Origin: Lacrimispora sp.
GTDB taxonomy: Bacteria > Bacillota > Clostridia > Lachnospirales > Lachnospiraceae
Direction of reading: 5' to 3'
NCBI GenBank assembly: GCA_029256305.1
Contig: JAQSYE010000010.1
Location: 1-42,813 of the forward strand
DNA length: 42,813 bases
How positions within the stretch are numbered: position 1 is the first letter of the stretch; every line of letters begins with the position of its first letter. Under the pieces are notes generated by a model that did not search any database, was not told the origin of the DNA, and saw only the letters and a program-made list of their open reading frames with translations. This document shows, piece after piece, positions 25,444 through 33,737 of this stretch. The translations under genes and the position numbers were made by a program.

Positions 25444-26346
25444 TTACAATACCAGTTCCGTTGAAAAAACCGTCACTGCTTCACCGGTGATTTCTACATT
25501 AACCGGATTGCCCCCTTTGATTGTTACCGTAACGGACATCTTTCCCTTACGCCCAATGGCTTCTCCTTGTACCGCTTCAAAGCAAAATTCTTCGTCATCC
25601 TTACCAAACAGTCCATACGTAACGAAGTAAGCGCCTAAAGGACCGTTGGCATTTCCTGTCACCGGATCTTCTGCAATTCCGATAGCAGGCGCGAACATCC
25701 TCCCATGGACAAGAGTGGCATCTTCTGGATGAAGGGTAAAAACATAATATCCATTGCAGCCAATCCGGGGGCTGATTTCCGACAGTTTTGTAAGGTCTGG
25801 CTTTAAGTCATGGAGCAGATCTAACTCTGTGATACCAATCATTACCTTGGAGTGACCAGTTGAGGCGATGGCAATGGGGCAATCCCTTCTGTGTTTTTCT
25901 TCTGGAATCCCAAGGGCAGATAAAATTTCCATCTGAATGGGTAAGGACAGCGGCTCTCCCACTTTCACTTCTCCCTGCGTCATAGTGATGGTGTAATTTC
26001 CGTCCTCCGACTGGATCTCAACAGGAAGAATTCCTGCCCCGGTTTTCTGTATGACTATTCCGGAGGTCATCCCGCTTTCCAATGCTCTCACATAATGGGC
26101 TGCGATTGTGGCATGGCCGCAGATGGGCACTTCGCAAAACGGTGTAAAAAACCGCACATGAACATCATACTCTCCTTCCGATCCGGGAAACAGGAATGCT
26201 GTTTCCGAATTGTTTAACTCTCTTGCTATTTTAAGCATCATACTGTCGCTTAATCCCTCCGCATTGGCCACCACTCCTGCCGGGTTTCCGGTGAATCTCT
26301 CTCTGGTAAATGAGTCTACCTGATAAACCCTATACGATTTTTTCAT
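25444..26346 (-). CDS. PhzF-family isomerase
   Basis: A 300-residue protein with the two-domain diaminopimelate-epimerase-like fold of the PhzF family. Family features are the N-terminus YQVDSFTRERFTGNPAGVV, the Glu in LNNSETAFLFP (the catalytic Glu in PhzF), CGHATIAAHY and EDPVTGNANGPLGAYF. Reaction unknown; relatives act on small metabolites. The ATG at 26346 with AGGAGG eight bases upstream is chosen over a 19-codon extension. It is divergent from an HxlR regulator, which probably controls it. Confidence 0.9.
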   Translation of the reverse strand: MKKSYRVYQVDSFTRERFTGNPAGVVANAEGLSDSMMLKIARELNNSETAFLFPGSEGEYDVHVRFFTPFCEVPICGHATIAAHYVRALESGMTSGIVIQKTGAGILPVEIQSEDGNYTITMTQGEVKVGEPLSLPIQMEILSALGIPEEKHRRDCPIAIASTGHSKVMIGITELDLLHDLKPDLTKLSEISPRIGCNGYYVFTLHPEDATLVHGRMFAPAIGIAEDPVTGNANGPLGAYFVTYGLFGKDDEEFCFEAVQGEAIGRKGKMSVTVTIKGGNPVNVEITGEAVTVFSTELVL

Positions 26347-26396
26347 GGAAAATCCTCCTGTTTCTGTTTTCTCTATTTTAATTCCACCTGTTCCTC

Positions 26397-26430
26397 TTGA
26401 CAAGTAATTACATTTTCGTTATATAATTAC
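26397..26430 (+). promoter_or_regulatory. hxlR-type promoter with candidate HxlR operators
   Basis: Consensus TTGACA (26397-26402), 17-base spacer, TATATA (26420-26425). GTAATTAC (26404-26411, a perfect palindrome) and ATAATTAC (26423-26430) repeat 19 bases apart, about two helical turns, one in the spacer and one over the -10. This layout fits autorepression by the HxlR protein and control of the divergent phzF-like gene. Inference from position only. Confidence 0.55.
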
Positions 26431-26479
26431 ACAAAAGATACTAAGTGTCGAAAAAAAATAACTACGAGGCAGAAAAACC

Positions 26480-26809
26480 ATGAAAAACAAAGAAATAAAA
26501 CCAAAAACCCTGGAATGTCATGTCGAAAAAATGTTTAATATCATCGGCGGAAAATGGTCTTTTCTTATTGTGAAAAATCTTTTTGCGGGTACAAAGCGTT
26601 TCGGAGAGCTTCGAATGAGCTTACATGGAATCAGTCCCAAGACGCTGACTGCCTGTCTGCGCTCTTTAGAATCCCATGGCATATTAACAAGAGAAGTCAT
26701 TCCCACCATACCGCCTGAAGTCCGTTATACACTGACAGAGAAAGGCATGGATTTACAAAACGTCGTCAGTCAGATGAAAATCTGGGGAGAAAAATGGTCT
26801 GAGCGTTAA
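26480..26809 (+). CDS. HxlR-family winged-helix transcriptional regulator
   Basis: A 109-residue HxlR (DUF24) regulator: ECHVEKMFNIIGGKWSFLIVKNLFAGTKRFGELRMSLHGISPKTLTACLRSLESHGILTREV, then the wing PPEVRYTLTEKGMDL. The single Cys near the N-terminus (TLECHVEK) is at the position used for thiol sensing in YodB-like members, so redox or electrophile sensing is possible. Divergent from the PhzF-like gene across a promoter with repeated TAATTAC sites. Confidence 0.88.
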   Translation: MKNKEIKPKTLECHVEKMFNIIGGKWSFLIVKNLFAGTKRFGELRMSLHGISPKTLTACLRSLESHGILTREVIPTIPPEVRYTLTEKGMDLQNVVSQMKIWGEKWSER

Positions 26810-26875
26810 TCCTTCCGAATATATTCCCGAAACTCTGTCATATATTGAAACAAACATACATGATGGAGTTTTACT

Positions 26876-27733
26876 ATGAAATGGTTTCACCGATTAAGAC
26901 TGACGGAAAAAATCAGAACATTTTCCGTTTCCCCTGAAAAGGGAAAGAACGCCCTGATGGCGTTTCTGTTCCTTTTATGCGCCTTTTTTGCCGGGCGCCT
27001 GGGGGCTATGCTGACGGAGCACCAGCGTGCCGTGGAAACTGCTGCAGAGGGGAACTGGGGATTAAGCTTCCAGCAGGAAGGGCAGCCTCCCGTGGCCAAT
27101 GCCACCATGGATTATTTAAAGCAGTATAATGCCTATTATGCTCAAAAAACTCAGGATAAGGTCTTATATCTCACCTTTGACGCCGGATATGAAAATGGGA
27201 ATACTGCTGCGATTCTGGATGCATTAAAAAAGCACCACGCACCCGCGACCTTTTTCATTGTGGGCAACTACATAGAAACTGCACCGGAGCTGGTCAAACG
27301 AATGATAGCGGAAGGGCATGCCGTCGGCAATCACACCTACCATCATCCGGATATGTCGAAAATGAACTCAAAGGAATCCTTTGAAAAAGAGCTTGGAGAA
27401 TTGGAAACACTGTTTGAGCAGACCACCGGGCAGAAGATGAAAAAGTATTACCGACCGCCTCAGGGCAAATACAGTGAATCCAACTTACAGATGGCAAAGG
27501 ATATGGGATATAAAACCTTTTTCTGGAGTCTGGCTTACGTTGACTGGTATCAGGATAAACAGCCTACAAAGGAAGAAGCCTTTAAAAAGCTTTTAGGTCG
27601 GATTCATCCCGGCGCAATTGTACTTTTACACAGTACTTCCAGTACCAACGCCCAGATCCTTGATGAACTGCTGACCAAGTGGGAAGAAATGGGCTATCAG
27701 TTTAAACCGTTAGATCAACTGGTAAATCCATAA
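26876..27733 (+). CDS. PdaA-like polysaccharide deacetylase
   Basis: A 285-residue NodB-homology (carbohydrate esterase 4) protein with an N-terminal membrane anchor (about residues 26-46). Metal and catalytic motifs: TFDAGYENG (TFDDG-type motif with the PdaA-specific GYENG), HTYHHPDMS (HxxxH) and YYRPPQGKYS. The TFD-GYENG form is characteristic of PdaA, which removes the acetyl group from N-acetylmuramate during muramic-delta-lactam formation in spore cortex; a sporulation role is therefore likely but inferred. The start follows GGAG by seven bases. Confidence 0.86.
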   Translation: MKWFHRLRLTEKIRTFSVSPEKGKNALMAFLFLLCAFFAGRLGAMLTEHQRAVETAAEGNWGLSFQQEGQPPVANATMDYLKQYNAYYAQKTQDKVLYLTFDAGYENGNTAAILDALKKHHAPATFFIVGNYIETAPELVKRMIAEGHAVGNHTYHHPDMSKMNSKESFEKELGELETLFEQTTGQKMKKYYRPPQGKYSESNLQMAKDMGYKTFFWSLAYVDWYQDKQPTKEEAFKKLLGRIHPGAIVLLHSTSSTNAQILDELLTKWEEMGYQFKPLDQLVNP

Positions 27734-27775
27734 AAAAGAAACCGAAGCTCATTGATTGAACTTCGGTTTCTTTTT
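27733..27775. terminator. Bidirectional terminator between the deacetylase and SulP genes
   Basis: 15-bp perfect stem (27733-27747 with 27761-27775, core GAAACCGAAG) with a 13-base loop, A-rich on one side and T-rich on the other. It overlaps the end of the deacetylase stop codon and serves both convergent genes. Confidence 0.9.
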
Positions 27776-27783
27776 ATGATAAG

Positions 27784-29418
27784 TTAAAGATTTGCCGCGG
27801 CAGAAAGTGCGTCATCAATACATCCTGCCAGGTTTTCCCTTCCCATTGATTCCAAAAAGCCCGCCCGTTCCATCATAGACATGGGCTGCTCATTGACATG
27901 GGATAAAATAAGGGTCACCTGCTTCCTCTTTAAATTATGATATAATTTTTCCAAACTCTTTAATGCCGTCGCATCCATAGCCGGAACACTTCTCATACGA
28001 AGAATGAGGACTCGTTTCCCCTCTTCTATAATCAGCTGAGAAATCTTCTCTGCAGCGCCGAAAAACATGGGCCCACTCACCTCAAAAACTGCAACATGTT
28101 TTGGCACAGGCTTTAGATCTATGGACTCGTTGCTGTCTTCTTCATCTTCTAAATACTTCCAGCTGCTTACTTCCGTTACATCTGCCATACGCTTCATAAA
28201 TAACAGAGAAGCAAATAAAATCCCGACTGCAATGGCTGTAACCAGATCAAATGCAACGGTAAAGACAAATGTCACAAGAAGCACGGACCAGTCACTTTTG
28301 GGCGCTGTCTTCATAATGGAAAGGAAGACTCTCCATTCACTCATGTTATAAGCTACCACAAAAAGAATAGCTGCTATGGCCGGCATGGGAATTAGCGCAG
28401 CATAAGGCATTAAAAATACTAAAACCAGAAGAAGCATAACTGCATGAACCATACCTGCAACTGGCGTTCTTCCGCCATTTTTTATGTTTGCAGCGGTTCT
28501 TGCAATGGCTCCAGTAGCTGGAATTCCACCAAAAAGAGCGGAGCAGATATTACCGGCACCCTGAGCAACAAGCTCCATGTTGGAATTATGTCTGCTTCCT
28601 ACCATTCCATCCGCTACAACGCAGGATAATAAAGATTCTACCGCTGCCAGAACTGCTATGGTAATTGCATCCGGCATTACCTGCTTCATCATACTCAAAG
28701 AAAATACAGGCAGATGAAATGCAGGCAGATCCGATGATATAGTATATAAATCCCCGATGGTGTTTACAGGAAGATGAAATACTTTCACAAGGCCAGCCGT
28801 AAGGATGACTGCAATCAGTGACGGCGGTATGGTCTTAAAAAATTTGGGCCATACAATTAAAACGATGAGCGCTATAAATCCCACCGCAAGAGCCATGGGA
28901 TTAAGCGTACCAAAGCTGCGTACGATCTCACTCACTTTTCCAAGGGTCTCAATGGGCGCATGCCCAAAGGTAAGTCCCATAAAATCCTTGATCTGTCCGA
29001 TAAAAATAGTAACTGCAATTCCAGTCGTAAATCCTGTGGTGATGGTAAATGGAATAAAGCGGATCAGGCTTCCCATCCGTAATAATCCCATTATAACCAG
29101 AATGACTCCCGCTATAATGGTTGCCATAACCAAACCGTCAAAACCGTTTTTCGCAGCAATACCGGCCACAATGGAGGCAAAGGCGGCGGTAGGACCTGCG
29201 ATCTGAACCTTACTTCCTCCCAGAAAAGAGATGACTAAACCGGCAATAATGGCAGTGTAAAGCCCCTGCTCCGGAGTAACGCCGCTGGCTAACGCCAGGG
29301 CAATGGAAAGCGGAAGGGCAATAATGGCAACAATAATTCCAGAAACGAAGTCTTTAAAAAACTGTTCCTTCGTATAATGCTTCATTGATAAAAAAAACTG
29401 GGGTACCAAATCTTTCAT
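27784..29418 (-). CDS. SulP-family anion transporter with STAS domain
   Basis: A 544-residue SLC26/SulP permease: membrane domain with about 12-14 helices (start FVSGIIVAIIALPLSIALALASGVTPEQGLYTAIIAG, typical of the family; AGPTAAFASIVAG; GNICSALFGGIPATGAIARTAANI) followed by a cytoplasmic STAS domain (about 430-544, HVAVFEVSGPMFFGAAEKI). Substrates of the family include sulfate and bicarbonate; the sequence alone does not decide. A Crp/Fnr-type regulator is encoded upstream, with an inverted repeat in the promoter between them. Confidence 0.9.
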   Translation of the reverse strand: MKDLVPQFFLSMKHYTKEQFFKDFVSGIIVAIIALPLSIALALASGVTPEQGLYTAIIAGLVISFLGGSKVQIAGPTAAFASIVAGIAAKNGFDGLVMATIIAGVILVIMGLLRMGSLIRFIPFTITTGFTTGIAVTIFIGQIKDFMGLTFGHAPIETLGKVSEIVRSFGTLNPMALAVGFIALIVLIVWPKFFKTIPPSLIAVILTAGLVKVFHLPVNTIGDLYTISSDLPAFHLPVFSLSMMKQVMPDAITIAVLAAVESLLSCVVADGMVGSRHNSNMELVAQGAGNICSALFGGIPATGAIARTAANIKNGGRTPVAGMVHAVMLLLVLVFLMPYAALIPMPAIAAILFVVAYNMSEWRVFLSIMKTAPKSDWSVLLVTFVFTVAFDLVTAIAVGILFASLLFMKRMADVTEVSSWKYLEDEEDSNESIDLKPVPKHVAVFEVSGPMFFGAAEKISQLIIEEGKRVLILRMRSVPAMDATALKSLEKLYHNLKRKQVTLILSHVNEQPMSMMERAGFLESMGRENLAGCIDDALSAAANL

Positions 29419-29435
29419 TTCTTCATCCTCTGTCT

Positions 29436-29464
29436 ATTATAAAGTTTTTATAAACTTTTTATAA
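29436..29464 (-). promoter_or_regulatory. SulP gene promoter with an inverted repeat between -35 and -10
   Basis: A perfect TATAAT (29441-29436, minus strand) follows a weak -35 TTATAA (29464-29459). The spacer holds AAAGTTT-TTAT-AAACTTT (29441-29458), a perfect inverted repeat whose 5-N4-5 core (AGTTT-N4-AAACT) has the geometry of Crp/Fnr sites. A candidate operator for the Crp/Fnr protein encoded directly upstream; its position would give repression. Confidence 0.45.
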
Positions 29465-29528
29465 TATAACGTTCCCGATAGAAGAAAGCAAGTTTATTTT
29501 TCATGTTTGTTAAATAATACAAGAGGAT

Positions 29529-30197
29529 TTATCTTAAACTGTGGGCCGCCAGCACCTCTAAACCTTTTTCATCAAGAAGTTCCACGGCGCCCCTGGTGAT
29601 CTTCACCAGGTTCTCTCCCTGAAGCATGCGAAGCAGACGGGTTACCACCTCTCTGGCAGTACCTAGGTGACGGGCAATCTGTTCATGAGTAATGGAAAGT
29701 TCCTTGGTTTCATTCAGCCTGCACTCTTCCAGTAAAAATGCAGCCAGCCTTCCATCCATCTTTTTGTTCATCACCTGATCCATCAGCCACATCACATCGG
29801 AGAATCTCGATGCCATCAGCTCATTGGTAAAGTTTGAAACTATAGCTGACTCTTCCATTAAATCACGGTAGACATCGGCAGGTATTTGAAACACTACCGT
29901 ATCCTGCTCCGCCTCCACGGTTAAGTCAAACTGAATGTTCTTCACCATGCAGGAACCGGAAAACAAGCAGATATCCCGCTCAAACAATCGGTATAAAGTA
30001 AGTTCCCGCCCTTCATCCGATATCGTAAACACTCTTAGCTGACCTTCTGTTACAAGAAGGAAACCACTGCATTCATCGGATTCCCCATGTACCAGCATTC
30101 CCTTTTCAAATTTCATTTTTTTTGATTTTGACGACAGCTTCTCTCTCTGTTTATCTGTCAGCTTGTTCCAAAAAGGAAGATATTCTCCCAGTGTCAT
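29529..30197 (-). CDS. Crp/Fnr-family transcriptional regulator
   Basis: A 222-residue protein with an N-terminal cyclic-nucleotide-binding-like beta barrel (about 20-120), a long dimer helix (about 122-145) and a C-terminal winged helix with ITHEQIARHLGTAREVVTRLLRML, in which Glu and Arg occupy the base-contact positions of Fnr-type recognition helices. The cAMP-contacting residues of Crp are not evident, and there is no N-terminal cysteine cluster for an Fnr-type Fe-S centre, so the signal is unknown. It begins 20 bases after the FokI-like gene with a GGAGG site and may be co-transcribed with it. Confidence 0.9.
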   Translation of the reverse strand: MTLGEYLPFWNKLTDKQREKLSSKSKKMKFEKGMLVHGESDECSGFLLVTEGQLRVFTISDEGRELTLYRLFERDICLFSGSCMVKNIQFDLTVEAEQDTVVFQIPADVYRDLMEESAIVSNFTNELMASRFSDVMWLMDQVMNKKMDGRLAAFLLEECRLNETKELSITHEQIARHLGTAREVVTRLLRMLQGENLVKITRGAVELLDEKGLEVLAAHSLR

Positions 30198-30217
30198 ATT
30201 ATCAGGCCTCCCTGCAA

Positions 30218-31951
30218 TTATTCATGTGAAAATGATATCTCATCATTGGTATCAAACGATCGAAAGAATTCTTCATACCCCATTATTCCTGATTTTAACT
30301 TTTCCGCCATGATAAGAAGATTCGCAGAGCTTACTGCTGCCCCCCTCAAGCCCGAGCGCATGGAAATATGGTTTAATCTGTCCCGAAAGCCTCCCGTAAA
30401 CTCTCCTGACAGAAAGGCAAAGTGAAATGTTTTCACATCCCTGTGGAAGATCTTCCACCAGCAGTTAGGATTTAGCAGCTCGCTGCGCTCTTTATTTTCT
30501 TCTATATAACGATACATCTCATCTGCCTGTTTCATAGGAAGGGAATATCCCTTTCCATATGCTTTATTGTCGATGATCAGTCCATTGTCTTCGTAGTAAA
30601 TGCAGACATCAGGTTTTCTGGTATCTCCAAGCCTTCCCCCAAGAAAGGAAAGTTCTGCAGTAAGCAGCTGGGCTGTCTGAATCTCGTAATCCCGGTCAGA
30701 GGTGCCGTCATAGCCTAAATCTACAAGAATTAAGTACTTATGGTCGATATGTGTTAAATGAGATCGTAAATAATCTTTCAGTATGGACACTTCTGATTTT
30801 ACCGGAAGGAAAGACTGAAGTATTTCCGGAAATAAAAGTCCCGTAATCTCATCGGTAATACGGTATGAATCTCTGGTCTTTTGAACCTGCAGTCCGATAT
30901 TTTCCAGACTCTTTAAATCATCAAGAATGGTTTCGGTCTCTTCCTCCAACCCTTTCTGCTTTAAATATTCCTGAATCTGCAAAGGAGTTAAGGCTGATTT
31001 TTCCAGGCACTGTATGATATGAGTTCTTCGGTTTCGTAAATATTCCCGGTCTGCTGCCTTGGTGGCCAGCATATCCCACATCACCCGCTTTGGTATCTTC
31101 CTGCATCTGGATACTCCAGTTATATGGTTGCATATGGTCCTTCCCTTTAGCGTCAGCTGATAGGACTGGGGAATCACCTCTGTACTCCCCTGCCCCCTGC
31201 ATACCCCGGGAATCTGTTTTGGTATTTTCTTTACCCAGCCGACCGAAATCAGCCAGCTGCAGATCGTTCTGACGTATTTATCGCTGGTTCCTTCGGTATC
31301 CTGAAGCAGCTTTGTCTTTTCTTCTTTTTCTTCTGCAGCGGAAAGACCCTCCACAATCATGGACTGAGGAATCGAAGTAAATCCCGCTTCTCCGATAAAT
31401 CCAAGCTTTGCACCTATCTCAAATTTAGTCATATGCCCTTCTTTCATCAGAAGGGACAGTACCCTGCATACCGGAGGATAGGAAAGAAGGGCCGTTTTTA
31501 ATACTTCTTCCTCCTCTTTGCTTCCTTCCACTGCTTCAGCATACTGCATTCCCAAGGCGGATAAGGAGCATTCATCCGCTGCCCTGTCATAATCCAGAAA
31601 GCCGATGCTGACCGCCCATCTTAAAAATGAATCTGCCGGCCAGTCGGACTGATACTCTTTTCTCTGCCCGGGAAGTACCGCCTGTATGATGCCGGAACAG
31701 GGTGCATTGCTTCTGGTATAGCCTTTTGGTGTACCCTTTCCTTTTAAATGAGTATAGGGAATGCGGATTTCTTCTTGATCCAGTTCTCTTATGAATTCCT
31801 CTCGTTTGTCCTCATCCGGAATGAGCCTTGGAATCTTATCCGTTTTCAGCAGCCGGTTTATCCTGGAATCCGGTACAAATACAGATACCACATTTTTTAA
31901 ATTGTCCAGGGTATAGGCTTCCTGTACCCAGCCAAATGTTCTCTCAGCCAC
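30218..31951 (-). CDS. FokI-like type IIS restriction endonuclease (no adjacent methyltransferase)
   Basis: A 577-residue protein that aligns end to end with FokI from memory: N-terminus RTFGWVQ..NLKNVVSVF (FokI RTFGWVQ..NLKRVVQVF), SNAPCSGIIQA, LTKFDLG-like MTKFEIGAKLGFIGEAGFTS, EGTSDKYVR and PKRVMWDMLAT in the DNA-recognition domains. The nuclease domain (about 385-577) keeps the PD-(D/E)xK residues Asp448, Asp461 and Lys463 (KPD and IIDNK) and the FokI dimer-interface Asp/Arg pair (Asp477, Arg481 in QADEMYRY). Start is a GTG with a GAGGA site. Of the FokI base-contact residues I remember, Arg79, Trp105, Glu220, Lys225 and Arg228 have counterparts; Asn13 and Asn217 are changed. No DNA methyltransferase gene lies in this window. 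It has its own promoter. Confidence 0.88.
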   Translation of the reverse strand: MAERTFGWVQEAYTLDNLKNVVSVFVPDSRINRLLKTDKIPRLIPDEDKREEFIRELDQEEIRIPYTHLKGKGTPKGYTRSNAPCSGIIQAVLPGQRKEYQSDWPADSFLRWAVSIGFLDYDRAADECSLSALGMQYAEAVEGSKEEEEVLKTALLSYPPVCRVLSLLMKEGHMTKFEIGAKLGFIGEAGFTSIPQSMIVEGLSAAEEKEEKTKLLQDTEGTSDKYVRTICSWLISVGWVKKIPKQIPGVCRGQGSTEVIPQSYQLTLKGRTICNHITGVSRCRKIPKRVMWDMLATKAADREYLRNRRTHIIQCLEKSALTPLQIQEYLKQKGLEEETETILDDLKSLENIGLQVQKTRDSYRITDEITGLLFPEILQSFLPVKSEVSILKDYLRSHLTHIDHKYLILVDLGYDGTSDRDYEIQTAQLLTAELSFLGGRLGDTRKPDVCIYYEDNGLIIDNKAYGKGYSLPMKQADEMYRYIEENKERSELLNPNCWWKIFHRDVKTFHFAFLSGEFTGGFRDRLNHISMRSGLRGAAVSSANLLIMAEKLKSGIMGYEEFFRSFDTNDEISFSHE

Positions 31952-31979
31952 GTTTCATTCCTCACTGTAGTTTTCTAAC

Positions 31980-32008
31980 AGTATAGCATAGCCCTAACAG
32001 ATAGGCAA
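31980..32008 (-). promoter_or_regulatory. Promoter of the FokI-like gene
   Basis: TTGCCT (32008-32003), 17-base spacer, TATACT (31985-31980) on the minus strand, about 30 bases before the GTG start. No C-box-like repeat of a restriction-modification controller is visible. Confidence 0.65.
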
Positions 32009-32020
32009 AATATTTTGGTC

Positions 32021-33184
32021 CTATTCTTCCGTCTCTTCTTCGTAAGAACGCCCAGCCGCTATGGGTCTGACTGTGATCCCGTTGATTTCCACATGCTCAC
32101 TGATCCCGATTACAATACAGGGACGTCCCTCGATCATCCGGTTCTCCACCAGATAGGTTTTATCCGGAGCTACCTTTATGCTTACATCCGTAGTCTTGAT
32201 TTCAAAGCTTCTTGCATTGACAATATTGGAAGCAAGAAATCCCGGATTTTTCTCCTGCTCATCCTGAGTAAAGCGCTGTTCTAACTCCTCAAGCTTTTCC
32301 TGTGATGCGCCGTTGTTCTCCAGAAGCTTCTTCATCTGGTATCTATCAATGGTAAAGGGGGCCGGCTCATCCTTTGTCTCTTCTAACATCTCATTAATGG
32401 TATCATGAATGTTTTTTACTGTCTCAAAATCACAGTTTTCTCCAAGCGTTTCCTCGATTATCGTCTGAAAGGTTTCCTTCTGGCTCTTTGCAGTCATTGG
32501 AATCACGCAACCTAAGAATTCGTCAATAAGACGCTCTGGCAATAGCTCCGGGTTTTTGGAATAATAAACAAGCCCATGGATGTCAGTATTGCGATCATTA
32601 AATGCCGGAAATAAAAAGCCTGTTTCCGGAGCCTCCACAATCCAGTCCCTGTTCCTGTTCTCGATTACATTGGCCTGGGAATTATAACAAAGGCCTGCCT
32701 TTGACAGTTTTACCGGACAGATGGTACACTGGATAAATTCATAGACAAAATCAGAGGCATCGTACATCTCAAGCCCATCGGAAGATCTTGCCGGTATATC
32801 ATAGGCACAGTGAATCAGGATTATGTAGTAGTTTTCACCGTAATCATAGCTTGCTATGACCTTATCGTAAAATTCTTCAATCAGACCATCATCCTTTAAC
32901 TGGCTGTCCCTCAGTTTTAACAGGAAATTCTGGGTTCCTCCCTCTGCTTCTGTATGAAGGGGGAATTCCATATTCACCAGATTTTTCCCCAGTGTGCCGG
33001 AAAGCGCGCTTTTGAAAATGGTAAAGTATTTAAATGCCTCTTCTTCCGGAAGGGAGAGAAAGGCCTCCTTTAGTTCTGTCCGTTTATTCTTTTCTGCGTC
33101 TACATAGCAGCCGCATATCCGGCTGATGGTGCAGTTAGCCGGGGTAAAAAGCTTTTTTAATTCGCTTGCTTCTTTCTTGTTCAT
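32021..33184 (-). CDS. DUF4317 family protein
   Basis: A 387-residue protein matching the DUF4317 family common in Lachnospiraceae: N-terminus MNKKEASELKKLFTPANCTISRICGCYVD, with IHCAYDIPARSSDG and a C-terminal segment on conservation of KVAPDKTYLVENRMIEGRPCIVI. There is no signal peptide or membrane segment, and no known enzyme motif. Function unknown. It has a modest ribosome site (CAGGAG, ten bases before ATG) and stands between superoxide reductase and the FokI-like gene; nothing suggests a joint role. Confidence 0.8.
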   Translation of the reverse strand: MNKKEASELKKLFTPANCTISRICGCYVDAEKNKRTELKEAFLSLPEEEAFKYFTIFKSALSGTLGKNLVNMEFPLHTEAEGGTQNFLLKLRDSQLKDDGLIEEFYDKVIASYDYGENYYIILIHCAYDIPARSSDGLEMYDASDFVYEFIQCTICPVKLSKAGLCYNSQANVIENRNRDWIVEAPETGFLFPAFNDRNTDIHGLVYYSKNPELLPERLIDEFLGCVIPMTAKSQKETFQTIIEETLGENCDFETVKNIHDTINEMLEETKDEPAPFTIDRYQMKKLLENNGASQEKLEELEQRFTQDEQEKNPGFLASNIVNARSFEIKTTDVSIKVAPDKTYLVENRMIEGRPCIVIGISEHVEINGITVRPIAAGRSYEEETEE

Positions 33185-33232
33185 TGATGATACTCTCCTG
33201 TCTTATTGCTGTCTGTTTCCTTGGATATGACC

Positions 33233-33267
33233 AAAAAGCCCACGGACCAAAGGTCTGTGAGCTTTTT
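33233..33267 (-). terminator. Terminator after the superoxide reductase gene
   Basis: AAAAAGCTCACAGACC / GGTCCGTGGGCTTTTT stem on the minus strand with one mismatch, one G-U pair and a 3-base loop, ending in TTTTT; starts eight bases after the stop codon. Confidence 0.82.
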
Positions 33268-33275
33268 AATTCTAT

Positions 33276-33650
33276 TTATTTCTCTGCTTTCCATAAGCCG
33301 TGAAGATTGCAGTACTCATAGGCTGCCACAACCTCATCACCTTCACACATCATGAATTTTGCTGCCGGTTTATCACCGGGGGTTAAGATCTTTCTCTGGT
33401 TACCCATCTTTGTTTCCAATACAATCCAGCCAATGAAATGTTCAGGAAGCATGGGATGTTCTACAGAACCAACCGTAACCGTAACGCTCTGGCCATCGAT
33501 CTCGATAACCGGTACATGTTTTTCAGTCGCTGCGTCTGTGGTATTGGCTTTCATCTCCTGCATGTTGTCTCCGCAACAGGTAATGGTGCCGCCTTTTTCT
33601 TCTACAACCGCTACAATATTTCCGCAATGATTACACTTTAAAAACTTCAT
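33276..33650 (-). CDS. Desulfoferrodoxin (2Fe-superoxide reductase)
   Basis: Reduces superoxide to hydrogen peroxide in anaerobes. The N-terminal desulforedoxin domain has the full FeCys4 set, CNHC (Cys6, Cys9) and TCCGDN (Cys25, Cys26). The catalytic domain supplies the FeHis4Cys site: EKHVPVIE, EHPMLPEHFIGW and YCNLHGLWK. All ligands are present, so it should be active. The ATG at 33650 has GGAGGG seven bases upstream; a 14-residue upstream extension covers the ribosome site and is rejected. 124 residues, normal for the class. Its electron donor (rubredoxin) is not in this window. Confidence 0.95.
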   Translation of the reverse strand: MKFLKCNHCGNIVAVVEEKGGTITCCGDNMQEMKANTTDAATEKHVPVIEIDGQSVTVTVGSVEHPMLPEHFIGWIVLETKMGNQRKILTPGDKPAAKFMMCEGDEVVAAYEYCNLHGLWKAEK

Positions 33651-33737
33651 GTGAATACCCTCCTTTTTCTTATGACTGCTGTGAAATTGCATGGTAATTA
33701 TACCATAAATCCCACAATCTTACAACACAATCCTCCT

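Noticed and set aside
30218-33184. A larger defence island around the FokI-like gene
   Set aside because: The flanking genes (Crp/Fnr, SulP, DUF4317, superoxide reductase) are ordinary chromosomal genes; no methyltransferase, integrase, toxin or other defence gene is visible.
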